From: Microbacterium proteolyticum
Lineage (GTDB): Bacteria; Actinomycetota; Actinomycetes; Actinomycetales; Microbacteriaceae
Assembly (NCBI RefSeq): GCF_030818075.1
Contig: NZ_JAUSZZ010000001.1
Coordinates: 1,612,001 to 1,676,000 of the forward strand
DNA length: 64,000 bases
Direction of reading: 5' to 3'
The translations under genes were made by a program, and so were the position numbers. Each line of letters starts with the position of its first letter. The first letter of the stretch is position 1. Positions 35,701 through 45,654 of this stretch are shown piece by piece. The notes under the pieces were generated by a model, which had not been told where the DNA came from, searched no databases, and saw only the letters and a list, made by a program, of their open reading frames with translations.

Positions 35701-36588
35701 CTAAGAGCCGCCCCGGTCGTACGCCACCTGCAGTGCCCTGCGCACCGCGCGTACGCCGGGGCGGTCGGCTGTTCCGCGGCGCACCGCGGTGAACACCTCG
35801 CGACGCGGTTCGCCCGGCAGATCGACCAAGCGCACGGGCGGGTCGTCGCCGGCGAAGACGAGGTCGGGGATGAGCCCGACGGCATGACCGGATGCCACGA
35901 GCCGCACGTGGGCGGTCAGGTCGGCCATCTCGAAGCGCACGTCGGGTTCGAACCCGGCGGCGCGACACTGCTGCGTGACCCACTGCCGCGCGGCGGTGCC
36001 CACCGGTTCCATCACCCACGCGCGCTCGCGGAGGTCTTCCAGCGCCCGCGCGCGATCGTCGCGCGCGACGGCGAGGCGGATGGCATCCCGCCCCAGCAGG
36101 CTCCGTTCGATGCCGTCACGATGCTCCCGTGTGTGGCCGGGGTACTGCTCGGCGACGGCGAGGTCGAACCCGCGCGCGGCGACCTCGAACAACCCCTCCT
36201 CGGGGGCGAGTTCGGCGACCTCGATCCGCAGGTGCGGCTCGCTCTCGGCGAGAGCGTCGAGGGCGCGGGGGAGCAGGCCGTGCGCGGCCGACTGCATGAC
36301 GGCGACGCGCACCGGCGCCAAGGAGGGGCGGAGGCGTTCGAGCTCGGCGCGGGCGGCCTCGTCGGCGTCCAGCATCCGGGCGGCGTGAGCCGCGAGCGCG
36401 GCCCCCTGCGCGGTGAGACGCAGGCGCCTGCCATCGGGCTCGAGCAGCGGTACCCCGGCCTCCTTCTCGAGCAGCGAGAGCTGCTGGGAGATCGTCGACG
36501 GGCTGTAGGAGAGTGCTTCGGCGACGGCGGCGAGCGTGCCCCTCAGAGACAGTTCGTGCAGCAGGCGCAAGCGGCGGAGGTCGAACAC
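35701..36588 (-). CDS. LysR-family transcriptional regulator
   Basis: A 295-residue regulator with the N-terminal helix-turn-helix LAAVAEALSYSPSTISQQLS and a two-lobe effector domain. The start is GTG with GAAGGGA upstream. It is divergent from putA, and a palindrome in between suits a LysR site, so it probably activates proline catabolism. Proline-responsive LysR regulators are known in some bacteria; the effector here is inferred. Confidence 0.85.
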   Translation of the reverse strand: MFDLRRLRLLHELSLRGTLAAVAEALSYSPSTISQQLSLLEKEAGVPLLEPDGRRLRLTAQGAALAAHAARMLDADEAARAELERLRPSLAPVRVAVMQSAAHGLLPRALDALAESEPHLRIEVAELAPEEGLFEVAARGFDLAVAEQYPGHTREHRDGIERSLLGRDAIRLAVARDDRARALEDLRERAWVMEPVGTAARQWVTQQCRAAGFEPDVRFEMADLTAHVRLVASGHAVGLIPDLVFAGDDPPVRLVDLPGEPRREVFTAVRRGTADRPGVRAVRRALQVAYDRGGS

Positions 36589-36603
36589 GGCATCCCTTCG
36601 GGT

Positions 36604-36628
36604 ATTCCGAACATTATCCGTCGGTAAT
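36604..36628. promoter_or_regulatory. palindrome between LysR and putA
   Basis: ATTCCGA (36604-36610) and TCGGTAAT (36621-36628) form an interrupted dyad of LysR-site size, in an AT-richer gap. A second small dyad TCTC-GAT-GAGA lies nearer putA. Confidence 0.45.
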
Positions 36629-36687
36629 CATCGCTTTTCTCGATGAGATCGGAGCTTCACACTGATCTCAATCGAGGAAGGACCGCT

Positions 36688-39600
36688 ATGTCGCTCACGG
36701 AACAGAACATCGCCGACACGCTCGTCTCGCCGCACGACCTCGCCGATGAGGCGATCGCCCTCGTCCAGCGGTGGCTCGTCGAGAGCCGCGACGAGCCGGT
36801 CGATGTCTCGGCGCAGCGCCTCGCGGGCGTCTTGCGCGATCCGCACGGTCTCGACTTCACGGTCGGCTTCGTCGACGGCGTCGTGCGTCCCGAGGATCTC
36901 CGCGTGGCCGCCCGCAATCTCGCCGCGCTCACCCCGCTCATCCCGGGGTTCCTTCCCCTGCACCTCAAGGCGGCGATCCGCCTGGGCGCCTTCGCCGCGC
37001 CGATCCTGCCGCAGGTCGTGGTCCCCGCCGCCCGCATGGCGCTGCGTTCCATGGTGCGCCACCTCATCGTCGACGCCACCGACCGCAAACTCGGCGACGC
37101 GATCTCGTCGATCCGCGGCCGGGGCGACGGCATCCGACTCAACGTGAACCTGCTCGGTGAGGCGATCCTCGGGAAGAAGGAGGCCGCGCGACGGCTCGAG
37201 GGCACGCGCAAGCTCCTCGCCCGCGACGATGTCGACTACGTGTCGATCAAGGTGTCGTCGACCGTCGCGCCGCACACGCCGTGGGCGTTCGACGCCGCCG
37301 TCGCCGACGCCGTGTCGGCCCTGCGCCCGCTGTACCGCGTTGCGAAGGAGACCGGCACGTTCCTCAACCTCGACATGGAGGAGTTCAAGGACCTCGACCT
37401 CACCCTCGCGGTGTTCGAGACACTGCTGGGCGAGCCCGAGTTTCACGGCGTCGAGGCCGGCATCGTGCTGCAGGCCTACCTGCCCGATGCGCTCGCCGCG
37501 ATGATCCGCCTGCAGGAATGGACGGCCGCGCGGGTGGCATCCGGGGGCGCGCCCATCAAGGTGCGTGTCGTCAAGGGCGCGAACCTGCCGATGGAGCGCG
37601 TGGATGCCGACGTGCACGACTGGCCGCTCGCCACCTGGCCGTCGAAGCAGGCGACGGACGCCTCGTACAAGGCGGTGCTCGACTACGCCCTGCGCCCCGA
37701 GCACACCGTGAACGTGCGGATCGGCGTGGCCGGACACAACCTCTTCGACATCGCCCTGGCGTGGCTGCTGGCCGAGCGGCGGGGTGTGACCGCCGCCGGG
37801 CCCTCGGGGCAGGCCGGCATCGAGGTCGAGATGCTGCTGGGCATGGCGACCGCGCAGCAGACCGTGGTCCGCCGCACCGTCGGCTCGATCCTGCTGTACA
37901 CCCCCGTCGTGCACCCGCAGGAGTTCGACGTCGCGATCGCGTACCTCATCCGCCGTCTCGAAGAGGGGGCGTCGAGCGAGAATTTCATGTCGGCGGTGTT
38001 CGACCTCGACACCCACGCGGCGCTCTTCGCCCGTGAGCGCGACCGCTTCCTGGCATCCCTCGCCGACATGCCCGAGGGAGTGCCCGCGTCGAACCGCGTG
38101 CAGGATCGCACGGCCCCTGCCGCTTCCGCGCCGACGCGCGGCTTCCGCAACACCCCCGACTCCGACCCCGCAATCGAGGCGAACCGGGGCTGGGCCGCGG
38201 GGATCGTCGCGCGCATGCAGGGCTCCGAGCTCGGGCGTCGGACCATCGCGGACCACACCCTCACCGACGAAGCCGCTCTGAACGAGCTCATCCAGGATGC
38301 CGCCGACGCCGCCGCAGCGTGGCGCGCGCTCGGGGCCGCGGGCCGCGCCGAGATCCTGCACCGCGCCGGCGACGTGCTCGAGGCGCGCCGGGCGGACCTG
38401 CTCGAGGTCATGGGCGCCGAGTGCGGCAAGGTCATCGAGCAGAGCGACCCCGAGGTGTCGGAGGCGATCGATTTCGCGCACTACTACGCCGAGCAGGCGC
38501 TGGCCCTCGAAGCTGTCGACGGCGCGACGTTCACCCCAGTCGGTGTCACGGTCGTCGCCCCGCCGTGGAACTTCCCGGTCGCCATCCCCGCCGGCTCGAC
38601 GCTCGCCGCGCTCGCCGCCGGTTCCGCCGTGGTCATCAAGCCCGCGGGTCTCGCCGAGCGCTGCGGCGCCGTGATGGTCGAGGCGCTCTGGGAGGCCGGG
38701 GTTCCCCGCGAGGTGCTCAAGCTCGTGCAGGTGTCCGAGAACGACCTCGGCCGGCAGCTGCTGACCCACCCCGCCGTCGAGCGGGTCGTGCTGACCGGCG
38801 CGTACGAGACGGCCGAGCTGTTCCGCTCCTTCCGCCCCGACCTGCCGCTGCTGGCCGAGACGAGCGGCAAGAACGCCGTCATCGTCACCCCCAGCGCCGA
38901 CCTCGACCTCGCTGCGAAGGACGTCGCGATGTCGGCCTTCGGGCACGCGGGCCAGAAGTGCTCCGCGGCATCCCTCGTCGTGCTCGTCGGCTCCGTCGCC
39001 CGCTCGCGCCGGTTCCGCGACCAGCTCGTCGACGCCGTCACCTCGCTGGAGGTCGGGATGCCGTGGGACGAGGCCTCGCGCGTCGGCCCGCTCATCGAGC
39101 CCGCACAGGGCAAGCTCCTGCGGGCACTGACCTCGCTCGAGCCGGGTCAGCGGTGGGTGGTCGAGCCGCAGCGCCTCGACGCGGACGGGATGCTGTGGCG
39201 CCCCGGCATCCGGGAGGGCGTACAGCCGGGGAGTGAATTCCACCGCACCGAGTACTTCGGACCGGTGCTCGGCATCATGACGGCGGAGACTCTCGATGAG
39301 GCGATCGACATCGTCAACGCGATCGAGTACGGCTTGACCTCCGGACTGCACGCCCTCGATTCCTCGGAGATCGACACGTGGCTCGCGCGCATCGAGGCCG
39401 GCAACGTCTACGTCAACCGCGGCACCACCGGTGCCATCGTGCAGCGCCAGCCCTTCGGCGGGTGGAAGAAGTCCGCCGTCGGCGCCGGAACCAAGGCGGG
39501 CGGCCCGCACTACCTCTTCGGGTTCGGGTCGTGGACGGATGCCGACGCCTCGGCGCCCCGCACGCCCGACGCCCTCGCCGCCCCGGCGCTGGTGGCCGTG

Positions 39601-40152
39601 CCCGCCGCCGACCGCGACTGGCTGGCATCCGCCCTCGCGAGCGATGCCGCGGCCTGGGCATCGGAGTTCTCGCTGGCTCGCGATGTGACCGGCCTGGAGT
39701 CGGAGCAGAACGTGCTGCGCTACGCGAGCGTGCCGGTCACGGTGCGCCTCGAAGACGCCTCTTCGTCCGCTCTCGTGCGCGTCGTCGCTGCGGGGGTGCG
39801 GGCCGGCTCCGCGGTCACCGTGAGCTCCGCGGCCGAGCTCCCGCCCGCCGTTCGCGCGTGGCTGGAGGGCGTCGGTGTGCGCTCTCACGTCGAGGACGCG
39901 GCCGAGTGGGGCCGTCGTGCCGCACGCCTGGCTCGCACGGGAGGGCGCGTCCGTCTGCTCGGCGGCTCCGCGCGCGTCGTGGCCGAGGCGACGGGCGGCT
40001 CTCCCTCGGTCGCGGTCTACGCCGGGGAGGTCACCCGAGCCGGACACGTCGAGCTCCTGCCGTTCCTCCGTGAGCAGGCGGTGTCGATCACGGCCCACCG
40101 CTTCGGGACGCCGCGGCGGTACGAGGTCCCGCCGCTGGTCGCCGCGCGCTGA
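36688..40152 (+). CDS. putA: bifunctional proline dehydrogenase / delta-1-pyrroline-5-carboxylate dehydrogenase
   Basis: A 1154-residue PutA that oxidises proline to glutamate. The FAD-dependent proline dehydrogenase barrel spans about residues 100-430 (DYVSIKVSSTVAPHTPW, FLNLDMEEFKD). The aldehyde dehydrogenase follows at about 500-960, with catalytic Glu in LLAETSGKNAVI (about 721), catalytic Cys in GHAGQKCSAAS (about 757) and NAD-site PPWNFPVAIPAGS. There is no N-terminal ribbon-helix-helix, so it is not its own repressor. A C-terminal domain of about 190 residues remains. GAGGAAGG precedes the ATG. Confidence 0.94.
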   Translation: MSLTEQNIADTLVSPHDLADEAIALVQRWLVESRDEPVDVSAQRLAGVLRDPHGLDFTVGFVDGVVRPEDLRVAARNLAALTPLIPGFLPLHLKAAIRLGAFAAPILPQVVVPAARMALRSMVRHLIVDATDRKLGDAISSIRGRGDGIRLNVNLLGEAILGKKEAARRLEGTRKLLARDDVDYVSIKVSSTVAPHTPWAFDAAVADAVSALRPLYRVAKETGTFLNLDMEEFKDLDLTLAVFETLLGEPEFHGVEAGIVLQAYLPDALAAMIRLQEWTAARVASGGAPIKVRVVKGANLPMERVDADVHDWPLATWPSKQATDASYKAVLDYALRPEHTVNVRIGVAGHNLFDIALAWLLAERRGVTAAGPSGQAGIEVEMLLGMATAQQTVVRRTVGSILLYTPVVHPQEFDVAIAYLIRRLEEGASSENFMSAVFDLDTHAALFARERDRFLASLADMPEGVPASNRVQDRTAPAASAPTRGFRNTPDSDPAIEANRGWAAGIVARMQGSELGRRTIADHTLTDEAALNELIQDAADAAAAWRALGAAGRAEILHRAGDVLEARRADLLEVMGAECGKVIEQSDPEVSEAIDFAHYYAEQALALEAVDGATFTPVGVTVVAPPWNFPVAIPAGSTLAALAAGSAVVIKPAGLAERCGAVMVEALWEAGVPREVLKLVQVSENDLGRQLLTHPAVERVVLTGAYETAELFRSFRPDLPLLAETSGKNAVIVTPSADLDLAAKDVAMSAFGHAGQKCSAASLVVLVGSVARSRRFRDQLVDAVTSLEVGMPWDEASRVGPLIEPAQGKLLRALTSLEPGQRWVVEPQRLDADGMLWRPGIREGVQPGSEFHRTEYFGPVLGIMTAETLDEAIDIVNAIEYGLTSGLHALDSSEIDTWLARIEAGNVYVNRGTTGAIVQRQPFGGWKKSAVGAGTKAGGPHYLFGFGSWTDADASAPRTPDALAAPALVAVPAADRDWLASALASDAAAWASEFSLARDVTGLESEQNVLRYASVPVTVRLEDASSSALVRVVAAGVRAGSAVTVSSAAELPPAVRAWLEGVGVRSHVEDAAEWGRRAARLARTGGRVRLLGGSARVVAEATGGSPSVAVYAGEVTRAGHVELLPFLREQAVSITAHRFGTPRRYEVPPLVAAR

Positions 40153-40158
40153 GGCTGC

Positions 40159-40192
40159 AGACGGGCGGGGTCGTTCTCGGACGGCCCCGCCC
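40159..40192 (+). terminator. hairpin after putA
   Basis: ACGGGCGGGG (40159-40168) pairs with CCCCGCCCGT (40183-40192) six bases past the putA stop. The rest of the gap to 40399 shows no gene. Confidence 0.65.
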
Positions 40193-40399
40193 GTCGACGT
40201 TCGTTCGGTTCGCGGACGTGAGGGTCTGGGGCGCAATATCTGTGGGCGCGCACACCTCCGGCAGGAACGTCTGGGCGGACGCGTCGCGGGACACCGAGGG
40301 CGGTTGCGTCGGAGTGTGTGGCAGCTCGAGAGGGCGGCTCGGGTGTTCGTGCAGGACGTGTGCCGTCACGGGCCGGGGCCCCGGTCGTGCCGGGCCGGG

Positions 40400-41119
40400 T
40401 CAGATCGCGCCCGTCGCCGCGAGCCGTTCGGCCGCGAGTCGCACCGAAGCCGGAACTGGCGTCCCGGCCGCCGTCTGGGGCGAGGTGACGGGCTCGCCGA
40501 CCTTCGTGCGCAGCGGCAGCATCCCGGCCCACACCGACCGGTCCTCTCCGTCGTCGTCGACCTCGACGAGGGATCCCGCGTTGTCCTTGACGCTCGCCTC
40601 GGCGAGCGGGATACGCAGCACCATGGTCGCCGCGATCTCTTTCACGGTCATCGGGCGTACGTCGGCGCTCCGCCCCGGCATGAGGTGCTCCGACAGAGTG
40701 AGCAACGCGGCCTCCTTCTCGGCGGGCGGGACGACGGATGCCACGGCGTGCACGACCGCGCACCGGTACCGCATCGAGCTGTCGAACAGCGAACGGGCGT
40801 ACTTCAGACCCATCAGGTGGGTGATCGTGAGGCTCACGGGCGCGCCCGCCGCGATACGGCGGAAGAAGTCGCTGCCCGTCGAGCCGTGGACGAGCAGATC
40901 GTCGCCGTCGCGACCGATGCCCACCGGCAGGGCGACCGGGCGACCGTTGCGGACGATCGCGAGGGTCGCGTACAGGGCGCTGTCGATGACGTCGTAGAGG
41001 GCGGCGCGATCGGTGCGCTGATGGTGGGCACCGCGGCGGACGCGGGTGAGGTCGGTGAGGGGCAGGTCAGCGGGAGGCGGCGTGGTCGGAGCCAGTTGAG
41101 TGCGTGGCAGATCGGTCAT
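40400..41119 (-). CDS. pyridoxamine 5'-phosphate oxidase-family (flavin-binding) protein
   Basis: A 239-residue split-barrel flavoprotein. LYDVIDSALYATLAIVRNGR, ALPVGIGRDGDDLLVHG and SDFFRRIAAGAPVSLTITHL match the PNPOx-like FMN-binding fold. The ATG at 41119 is chosen over one 30 bases upstream; both lack a clear ribosome site. It is divergent from a MocR regulator, a common pairing in B6-related loci, but the family is broad and the substrate uncertain. Confidence 0.78.
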   Translation of the reverse strand: MTDLPRTQLAPTTPPPADLPLTDLTRVRRGAHHQRTDRAALYDVIDSALYATLAIVRNGRPVALPVGIGRDGDDLLVHGSTGSDFFRRIAAGAPVSLTITHLMGLKYARSLFDSSMRYRCAVVHAVASVVPPAEKEAALLTLSEHLMPGRSADVRPMTVKEIAATMVLRIPLAEASVKDNAGSLVEVDDDGEDRSVWAGMLPLRTKVGEPVTSPQTAAGTPVPASVRLAAERLAATGAI

Positions 41120-41140
41120 GAAGCCATTCCAGGACGTCGA

Positions 41141-41185
41141 GTGGTCCATCGCCTAGACCGATTCTGTGCATTCGCGGTGGACCAG
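41141..41185. promoter_or_regulatory. inverted repeat in the MocR gap
   Basis: GTGGTCCATCGC (41141-41152) mirrors GCGGTGGACCAG (41174-41185) with 10 of 12 matching pairs. It spans the middle of the divergent gap and fits a MocR operator controlling both genes. Confidence 0.6.
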
Positions 41186-41201
41186 TGACAGGATCGTTCC
41201 C

Positions 41202-42641
41202 GTGATCGACGTCGGCATCCTGGATCGCGGCGCGGCCGCACCGCTGCACGAGCAGCTCGCGCACGGCATCCGCGCGGCCGTGCTCGCGGGTCGCGTGCGC
41301 AGTGGCGACATCGTCCCGTCGACGCGCGCCCTGGCCGCCGACCTCGGGCTCGCGCGGGGCACCGTGGTCACCGCCTACGACATCCTGATCGGGGAGGGCT
41401 ACCTCGTCGCCCGGTCGGGCGGAGGCACGATTGTCGCCGAGATGGCACGCCCGGCGGCGGCGGCACCGGCTGCCGCGCCCTCGTCGCAGCTCGGCTCCGG
41501 CGCGCCGGTCGTCGACCTGCGCCCGGGGCGCCCCGGCACGGCGGGCATGGTCGATGCCGCGTGGAAATCGGCCTGGCGTCGCGCGAGCGCGCTCGATATC
41601 GCGGCGGATACGAGCAGCGTCACGGGCGACCCCTCCCTGAGGGAGGCCATCGCGGCGCACCTCGGGCGCACCCGGGGTCTCGACGTCGCGCCGGACGACG
41701 TGATCGTCACCGCGGGTACGAGCGACGCGCTGCTGCTGACGATGCTCGCGCTCACTCCGCGCGGCCCGCGCCTCCGCGTGGGGATCGAGAACCCCGGATA
41801 CCCGCGCGTGCGCCGCCTGCTCGCGCGCCTCGGCGCGGAGGGCGTGCCGATCCCCGTGCGGCTCGGCTCGGGCTTCGATCTCGACGCTGTCGAGGCGCAC
41901 GACGATCTCGACGCCCTGATCGTGACCCCGCAGCACCACTACCCGCTCGGCAGTCGGTGGGATGCCGCGACCCGCTCGCGTCTGCTCGACTGGGCCGCAC
42001 GCAGCCAGACGGTCGTCGTCGAAGACGACTACGACAGCGAATTCCCGCACGGGCGGGTTCCCCTGCCTCCGCTGCATCTGCTCGACCCGGTGAACGTGGT
42101 GTCCATCGGCACCCTGTCGAAGGTGCTCAGTCCCTCGTTGCGGTGCGGATGGATCGTGGCGACCGGCGCTCTGCGCGCGCGGATCGTCGACGCCCGCACG
42201 GATCTGGATCCACCCGTCTCGCAGGTACAGCAGCAGGCGCTCGCCCTCTATCTCGCCGAGGGCGCTCTGGCCCGCCACACCGCGCGGCGCAGACGCGACT
42301 ATCGCCACCGGCGTCGCCTGCTGCTCGAGGCCTTCGCCGAGGTCGACGGCGTGACGCTGACCGGCACCGACGGGGGACTCCATGCGGTGATGCTGCTCGC
42401 ACACGCCTCACCGGAGGACGAGGCTGCGGTGGTCGACGCGCTCGCCGACCGCGGCATCATGGTGTCGCCGCTCTCGGGGTACGCGGTTCCGGGTACCGCC
42501 GTCGATCTGCCCGCCGGGATCGTGCTCGGTTACGCCGAGCCGTCGACTCCGATGTTGATGGATGCCGTCGCCCAGATCATCGGCGTCGTGCGAGCCCTCA
42601 GCGACTCGGACCCGGCGTCGCGTGCGAGCGCCGCTGCTTGA
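41202..42641 (+). CDS. MocR/PdxR-type regulator (GntR helix fused to aminotransferase)
   Basis: A 479-residue fusion. The N-terminal GntR winged helix (SGDIVPSTRALAADLGLARG) is joined to a fold-type I aminotransferase domain with SNP-like ITAGTSDALL context, VVVEDDYDSEFPHG and the PLP Lys in IGTLSKVLSPSLRCGW. Members sense pyridoxal phosphate or an amino compound. The GTG start has AGGA nine bases upstream. It faces the PNPOx-like gene, which it probably controls. Confidence 0.86.
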   Translation: MIDVGILDRGAAAPLHEQLAHGIRAAVLAGRVRSGDIVPSTRALAADLGLARGTVVTAYDILIGEGYLVARSGGGTIVAEMARPAAAAPAAAPSSQLGSGAPVVDLRPGRPGTAGMVDAAWKSAWRRASALDIAADTSSVTGDPSLREAIAAHLGRTRGLDVAPDDVIVTAGTSDALLLTMLALTPRGPRLRVGIENPGYPRVRRLLARLGAEGVPIPVRLGSGFDLDAVEAHDDLDALIVTPQHHYPLGSRWDAATRSRLLDWAARSQTVVVEDDYDSEFPHGRVPLPPLHLLDPVNVVSIGTLSKVLSPSLRCGWIVATGALRARIVDARTDLDPPVSQVQQQALALYLAEGALARHTARRRRDYRHRRRLLLEAFAEVDGVTLTGTDGGLHAVMLLAHASPEDEAAVVDALADRGIMVSPLSGYAVPGTAVDLPAGIVLGYAEPSTPMLMDAVAQIIGVVRALSDSDPASRASAAA

Positions 42642-42674
42642 CCCTGACACGGTGTGAGGGAAGAGAAAAGAAGC

Positions 42675-43478
42675 ATGTTGTCCATCGGGGCGTTCGCGCA
42701 GATCGGTCAGGTGACCCACCGCATGCTGCGGCACTGGGACACCGCCGGACTGCTCGTTCCCGCCCACGTGGACGAGCGCAGCGGCTACCGCTCGTACGAT
42801 CCCTCGCAGCTGGCCAGGCTGCATCGGATCGTGGCGCTGCGGCAGCTCGGCTTCGGTCTCGACGATGTCGCGTCGATTCTGGACCAGGGGGTGGATGCCG
42901 ATCGCATCACCCTTCTGCTCCGCGAGCGTCGCATCGAGGTCGAGCGCGAGCACCGGATCGCGGCCGCGCGGCTCGTCGATGTGGAGCGACGTCTTCACCT
43001 CATCGAGAGAGAGCAGCACATGCGAGAGATCGAGATCGTCCAGAAATCGCTGCCCGCGGTTCGCCTTGCGGCCCGGCGTCGACTGGCTGCGGACGGTGCC
43101 GAGATGGCGGATGTCGTCGGACCGACCTTCGACGCCGTCGCCGCCGTCATCGGTGCGCAGACGGGCGCTCTCGACACGCCCATCGCGCAGTACGCCGCTC
43201 GCGAGGACGGGACGGAGGTGCTCGCGGGATACCTGTACTCCGGTGGGGCACAGGACGGGATCGAGATCGTCGAGCTCCCCGCCGTCGAGGTGGCGATATG
43301 CGGCATCCATCTGGGGTCGATGGAGCGGATCGGCGAGAGCTGGCAGTCCGTCCACGCGCAGATCCTCGACCGCGGGCTCGTGCCGTCCGGCCCGTGCCGA
43401 GAGCTGTACGTGCGGGCCGTCTCCGACGATCAGGCTGACTGGGTCACTGAACTGCAGCAGCCGGTCGCCGCTGTGTGA
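42675..43478 (+). CDS. MerR-family regulator with GyrI-like effector domain
   Basis: A 267-residue regulator resembling BmrR-type multidrug sensors. The MerR helix-turn-helix is IGAFAQIGQVTHRMLRHWD with GYRSYDPSQL, then a coiled-coil dimer helix (about residues 75-115) and a GyrI-like ligand-binding domain (about 120-265). No transporter gene is next to it, so its target lies elsewhere or is itself. AAAAGAAGC precedes the ATG. Confidence 0.83.
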   Translation: MLSIGAFAQIGQVTHRMLRHWDTAGLLVPAHVDERSGYRSYDPSQLARLHRIVALRQLGFGLDDVASILDQGVDADRITLLLRERRIEVEREHRIAAARLVDVERRLHLIEREQHMREIEIVQKSLPAVRLAARRRLAADGAEMADVVGPTFDAVAAVIGAQTGALDTPIAQYAAREDGTEVLAGYLYSGGAQDGIEIVELPAVEVAICGIHLGSMERIGESWQSVHAQILDRGLVPSGPCRELYVRAVSDDQADWVTELQQPVAAV

Positions 43479-43510
43479 CACGGCGCGGTTCGCGCGGTGC
43501 TTTCGCGTGA

Positions 43511-44038
43511 TCAGCCGTCGAGCCATTCCGCTGCGGCGAGGAGCTGGCGCGCGATGTCGGTCGGTGTGCGGCCGTCGGTGGCGATGCGGATGGCGATGTC
43601 GAGGGCGTCGAGCTCGTCGGCCGCGCGTCGGCTTCGTGAGAGGTGCTCCTCGACCGCAGGTCCGAACTCGCGACGGCGAAGCCGGTCACCCACGGTGGCA
43701 TCGTCTGCCGTCAGGAGGACTGCTTTCGCCTCGACGTCTCCGCCGAGGGCTCGGCTCAAGCCATCGACTTGCGCCACGCTGACGGTGTTCGTGAAGAGCA
43801 GTCGGTCGTAACCTGCGCGACGGTAGTTCCGCCAGATCGCTGCCAGATTCTGCTCCGCCAGGTGGATGCCTGCACGCCATGGTTCAGGGTGGGCATGGTC
43901 GAGATTGTCGCCCTCGATAACGGCGTGCCGCACGTTCCGCTCGGCCAACAAGCGCGATGCGACAGCCGCGACGGTCGTCTTGCCGACGCCGGATCGGCCG
44001 CCGATGAAAATGACCCGGGTCGAATTCGCCACATCCAT
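43511..44038 (-). CDS. P-loop nucleotide kinase-like protein
   Basis: A 175-residue P-loop protein. Walker A is FIGGRSGVGKTTVAAV near residue 9, then AVIEGDNLDHAH and RLLFTNTVSVAQVDGL in the style of small nucleoside or chloramphenicol-phosphotransferase-like kinases. Arg-rich lid residues are in DRLRRREFGPAVEEHL. GGGAG precedes the ATG at 44038; an ATG 15 bases upstream is possible. Substrate unknown. Confidence 0.72.
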   Translation of the reverse strand: MDVANSTRVIFIGGRSGVGKTTVAAVASRLLAERNVRHAVIEGDNLDHAHPEPWRAGIHLAEQNLAAIWRNYRRAGYDRLLFTNTVSVAQVDGLSRALGGDVEAKAVLLTADDATVGDRLRRREFGPAVEEHLSRSRRAADELDALDIAIRIATDGRTPTDIARQLLAAAEWLDG

Positions 44039-44114
44039 TCGGAAATCTCCCATCGCCGAGAGGTTGTCGTACCCGGAATGCTCCCTGACGCGGACGCTCC
44101 GGCAGCGTCGCCAC

Positions 44115-45644
44115 TCAGAAGGGCGGAGGATCCGATCTGGCGCTGTGGCCCGCGTCGCCGCCGTCGGGAAGGAACAAGACGCGTGGGGGCGGCGCCTCTT
44201 CGATTTTCTGGCCGAGCGGGCTGGTGAACCTGAGGGTGCCGTCGGGTTGCTGCGAGACGGTCCAGGCGGTCTCCGTCTTGAGCGTGTGATGTCGAACGCA
44301 GAGGTGAGCAAGGTTCGACAGCGTCGTCGCCCCACCGTCCTGCGCTTCGTGATTGTGATCGATCTGGCATCGCGTCAAGGGTGCACGGCATCCGGGGGCT
44401 CGGCAATGCTGGTCGCGCGCGGCGAGGTATCGACGCTGGGCCGCGGTGGGGCTGTAGCGGTCGACCTCGAGCACGGTGCCGGCGACGGGGTCGCACATCA
44501 CACGATCCCAACCGGGTGCGCGTGCCGCGAGCCACCGGGCGGTGCACGGATCGATGGGGCTGCGTCCCGCGAGCGCCGCTCCCACGTCGGTGCGCCCGAG
44601 CAGGGTGAGCACCGGAACGGTGATCTGCACCTGCCCACGGATCGCGCCCAGCCCGCCGGGGCACGTGGCGTCGTCTGTCGGGTCGATCGTCGGCGCGCCG
44701 GTGAGAAGAAGATCGGCGCAGAGGTCGGCGCCGATCTGAGCCAGAGTGCGTTCATCGCGCACCGCGCGCGTGTCGGCTGCGCCGCCGGCAGTGTCGCCGG
44801 CAGTGTCGCCGGCAGTGCCGTCGAGCGTCGAGGGGGCTGCGACACCCGAAGGCGCATCTGCGTGAGTGGTGCCGCCGGCGGGCGAGACTTCCGCTGTGTC
44901 GGCCGGGTCTGCGGCGAGGAGGGGGCCGCCGGACGCGGAGGACGGCTGGGGCGTGTCTGAGACGTCTGTCACCGTGCATGCCGCACGGATCGCCGCGGCC
45001 TGACGCCGCAGCCGGTCCCGAATGCCGTACGCGACCGTCGCGGGGAGGATGACGCTCAGCTCGGCCATCCCGTCCGCGAGGTCTCGCACGCTCACCCCGC
45101 GTTCTTCGGCGGCTCGCGCATGTCGAGCGGTCATGCCGACCGGCTGCACGCTCTCGGCCAACTCCCGCGCGAACGCCCGCGTGCGGCCGGGGGAGTCGCG
45201 TTCGGCGCGCGTCAGGACGACCTGTTCCCACCCCCGCCGGGTGTCGTCGTCGTCGATCACAGCGCCAGTGTCGAGAATCGCCTGCGTGTGCCGCATGCCG
45301 ATGCGTCCGGACTCGAGGGCGTCGACCGTCGCGGCGAACTTCTCGATGAGCGTGTGCGCTTCGCCCAGTTCTTTCTGCACGGTGAGGTCGTGTGTCTGCG
45401 TCGCGGCGGCGATGTCGAGCGCCACCGAACGCACCGGGAGTTCGCGCTCCCGTGCGCTGCGGGATGGACTCCGCGTGACCTGCTCCATCGCGATCTGCAT
45501 GACCGCCGCCCTGTGGCGAATGAGCCCCGCGTGCACGCGCGCCAGCTCGGTCGTGCCGGCGCGGATCCGCTGGACGAGCTCGCGCAGGCGAGCGGACTCG
45601 TCTTCACCGGGGGGCGCGGCATCCGGAGAGCGGAGATCGGTCAT
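44115..45644 (-). CDS. DUF222 / HNH endonuclease-domain protein (13E12 type)
   Basis: A 509-residue protein typical of actinobacteria: a helical DUF222 region (about residues 15-220), a variable Ala/Asp-rich linker with a 12-base, three-copy repeat (GDTAGDTAGG), and a C-terminal HNH nuclease with CRAPGCRAPLTRCQIDHNHE and LCVRHHTLK. Mycobacterial 13E12 genes of this family carry LexA boxes, and a LexA-like site lies 11 bases before this ATG. The biological role of the family is unsettled; DNA damage or mobile-element biology is suspected. Confidence 0.88.
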   Translation of the reverse strand: MTDLRSPDAAPPGEDESARLRELVQRIRAGTTELARVHAGLIRHRAAVMQIAMEQVTRSPSRSARERELPVRSVALDIAAATQTHDLTVQKELGEAHTLIEKFAATVDALESGRIGMRHTQAILDTGAVIDDDDTRRGWEQVVLTRAERDSPGRTRAFARELAESVQPVGMTARHARAAEERGVSVRDLADGMAELSVILPATVAYGIRDRLRRQAAAIRAACTVTDVSDTPQPSSASGGPLLAADPADTAEVSPAGGTTHADAPSGVAAPSTLDGTAGDTAGDTAGGAADTRAVRDERTLAQIGADLCADLLLTGAPTIDPTDDATCPGGLGAIRGQVQITVPVLTLLGRTDVGAALAGRSPIDPCTARWLAARAPGWDRVMCDPVAGTVLEVDRYSPTAAQRRYLAARDQHCRAPGCRAPLTRCQIDHNHEAQDGGATTLSNLAHLCVRHHTLKTETAWTVSQQPDGTLRFTSPLGQKIEEAPPPRVLFLPDGGDAGHSARSDPPPF

Positions 45645-45654
45645 GGTTCCAGTT

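Noticed and set aside
36628..40236. A very long minus-strand open frame opposite putA
   Set aside because: It mirrors putA codon by codon, is made of Arg/Gly/Asp-rich sequence with no family features, and exists only because high GC removes stop codons.
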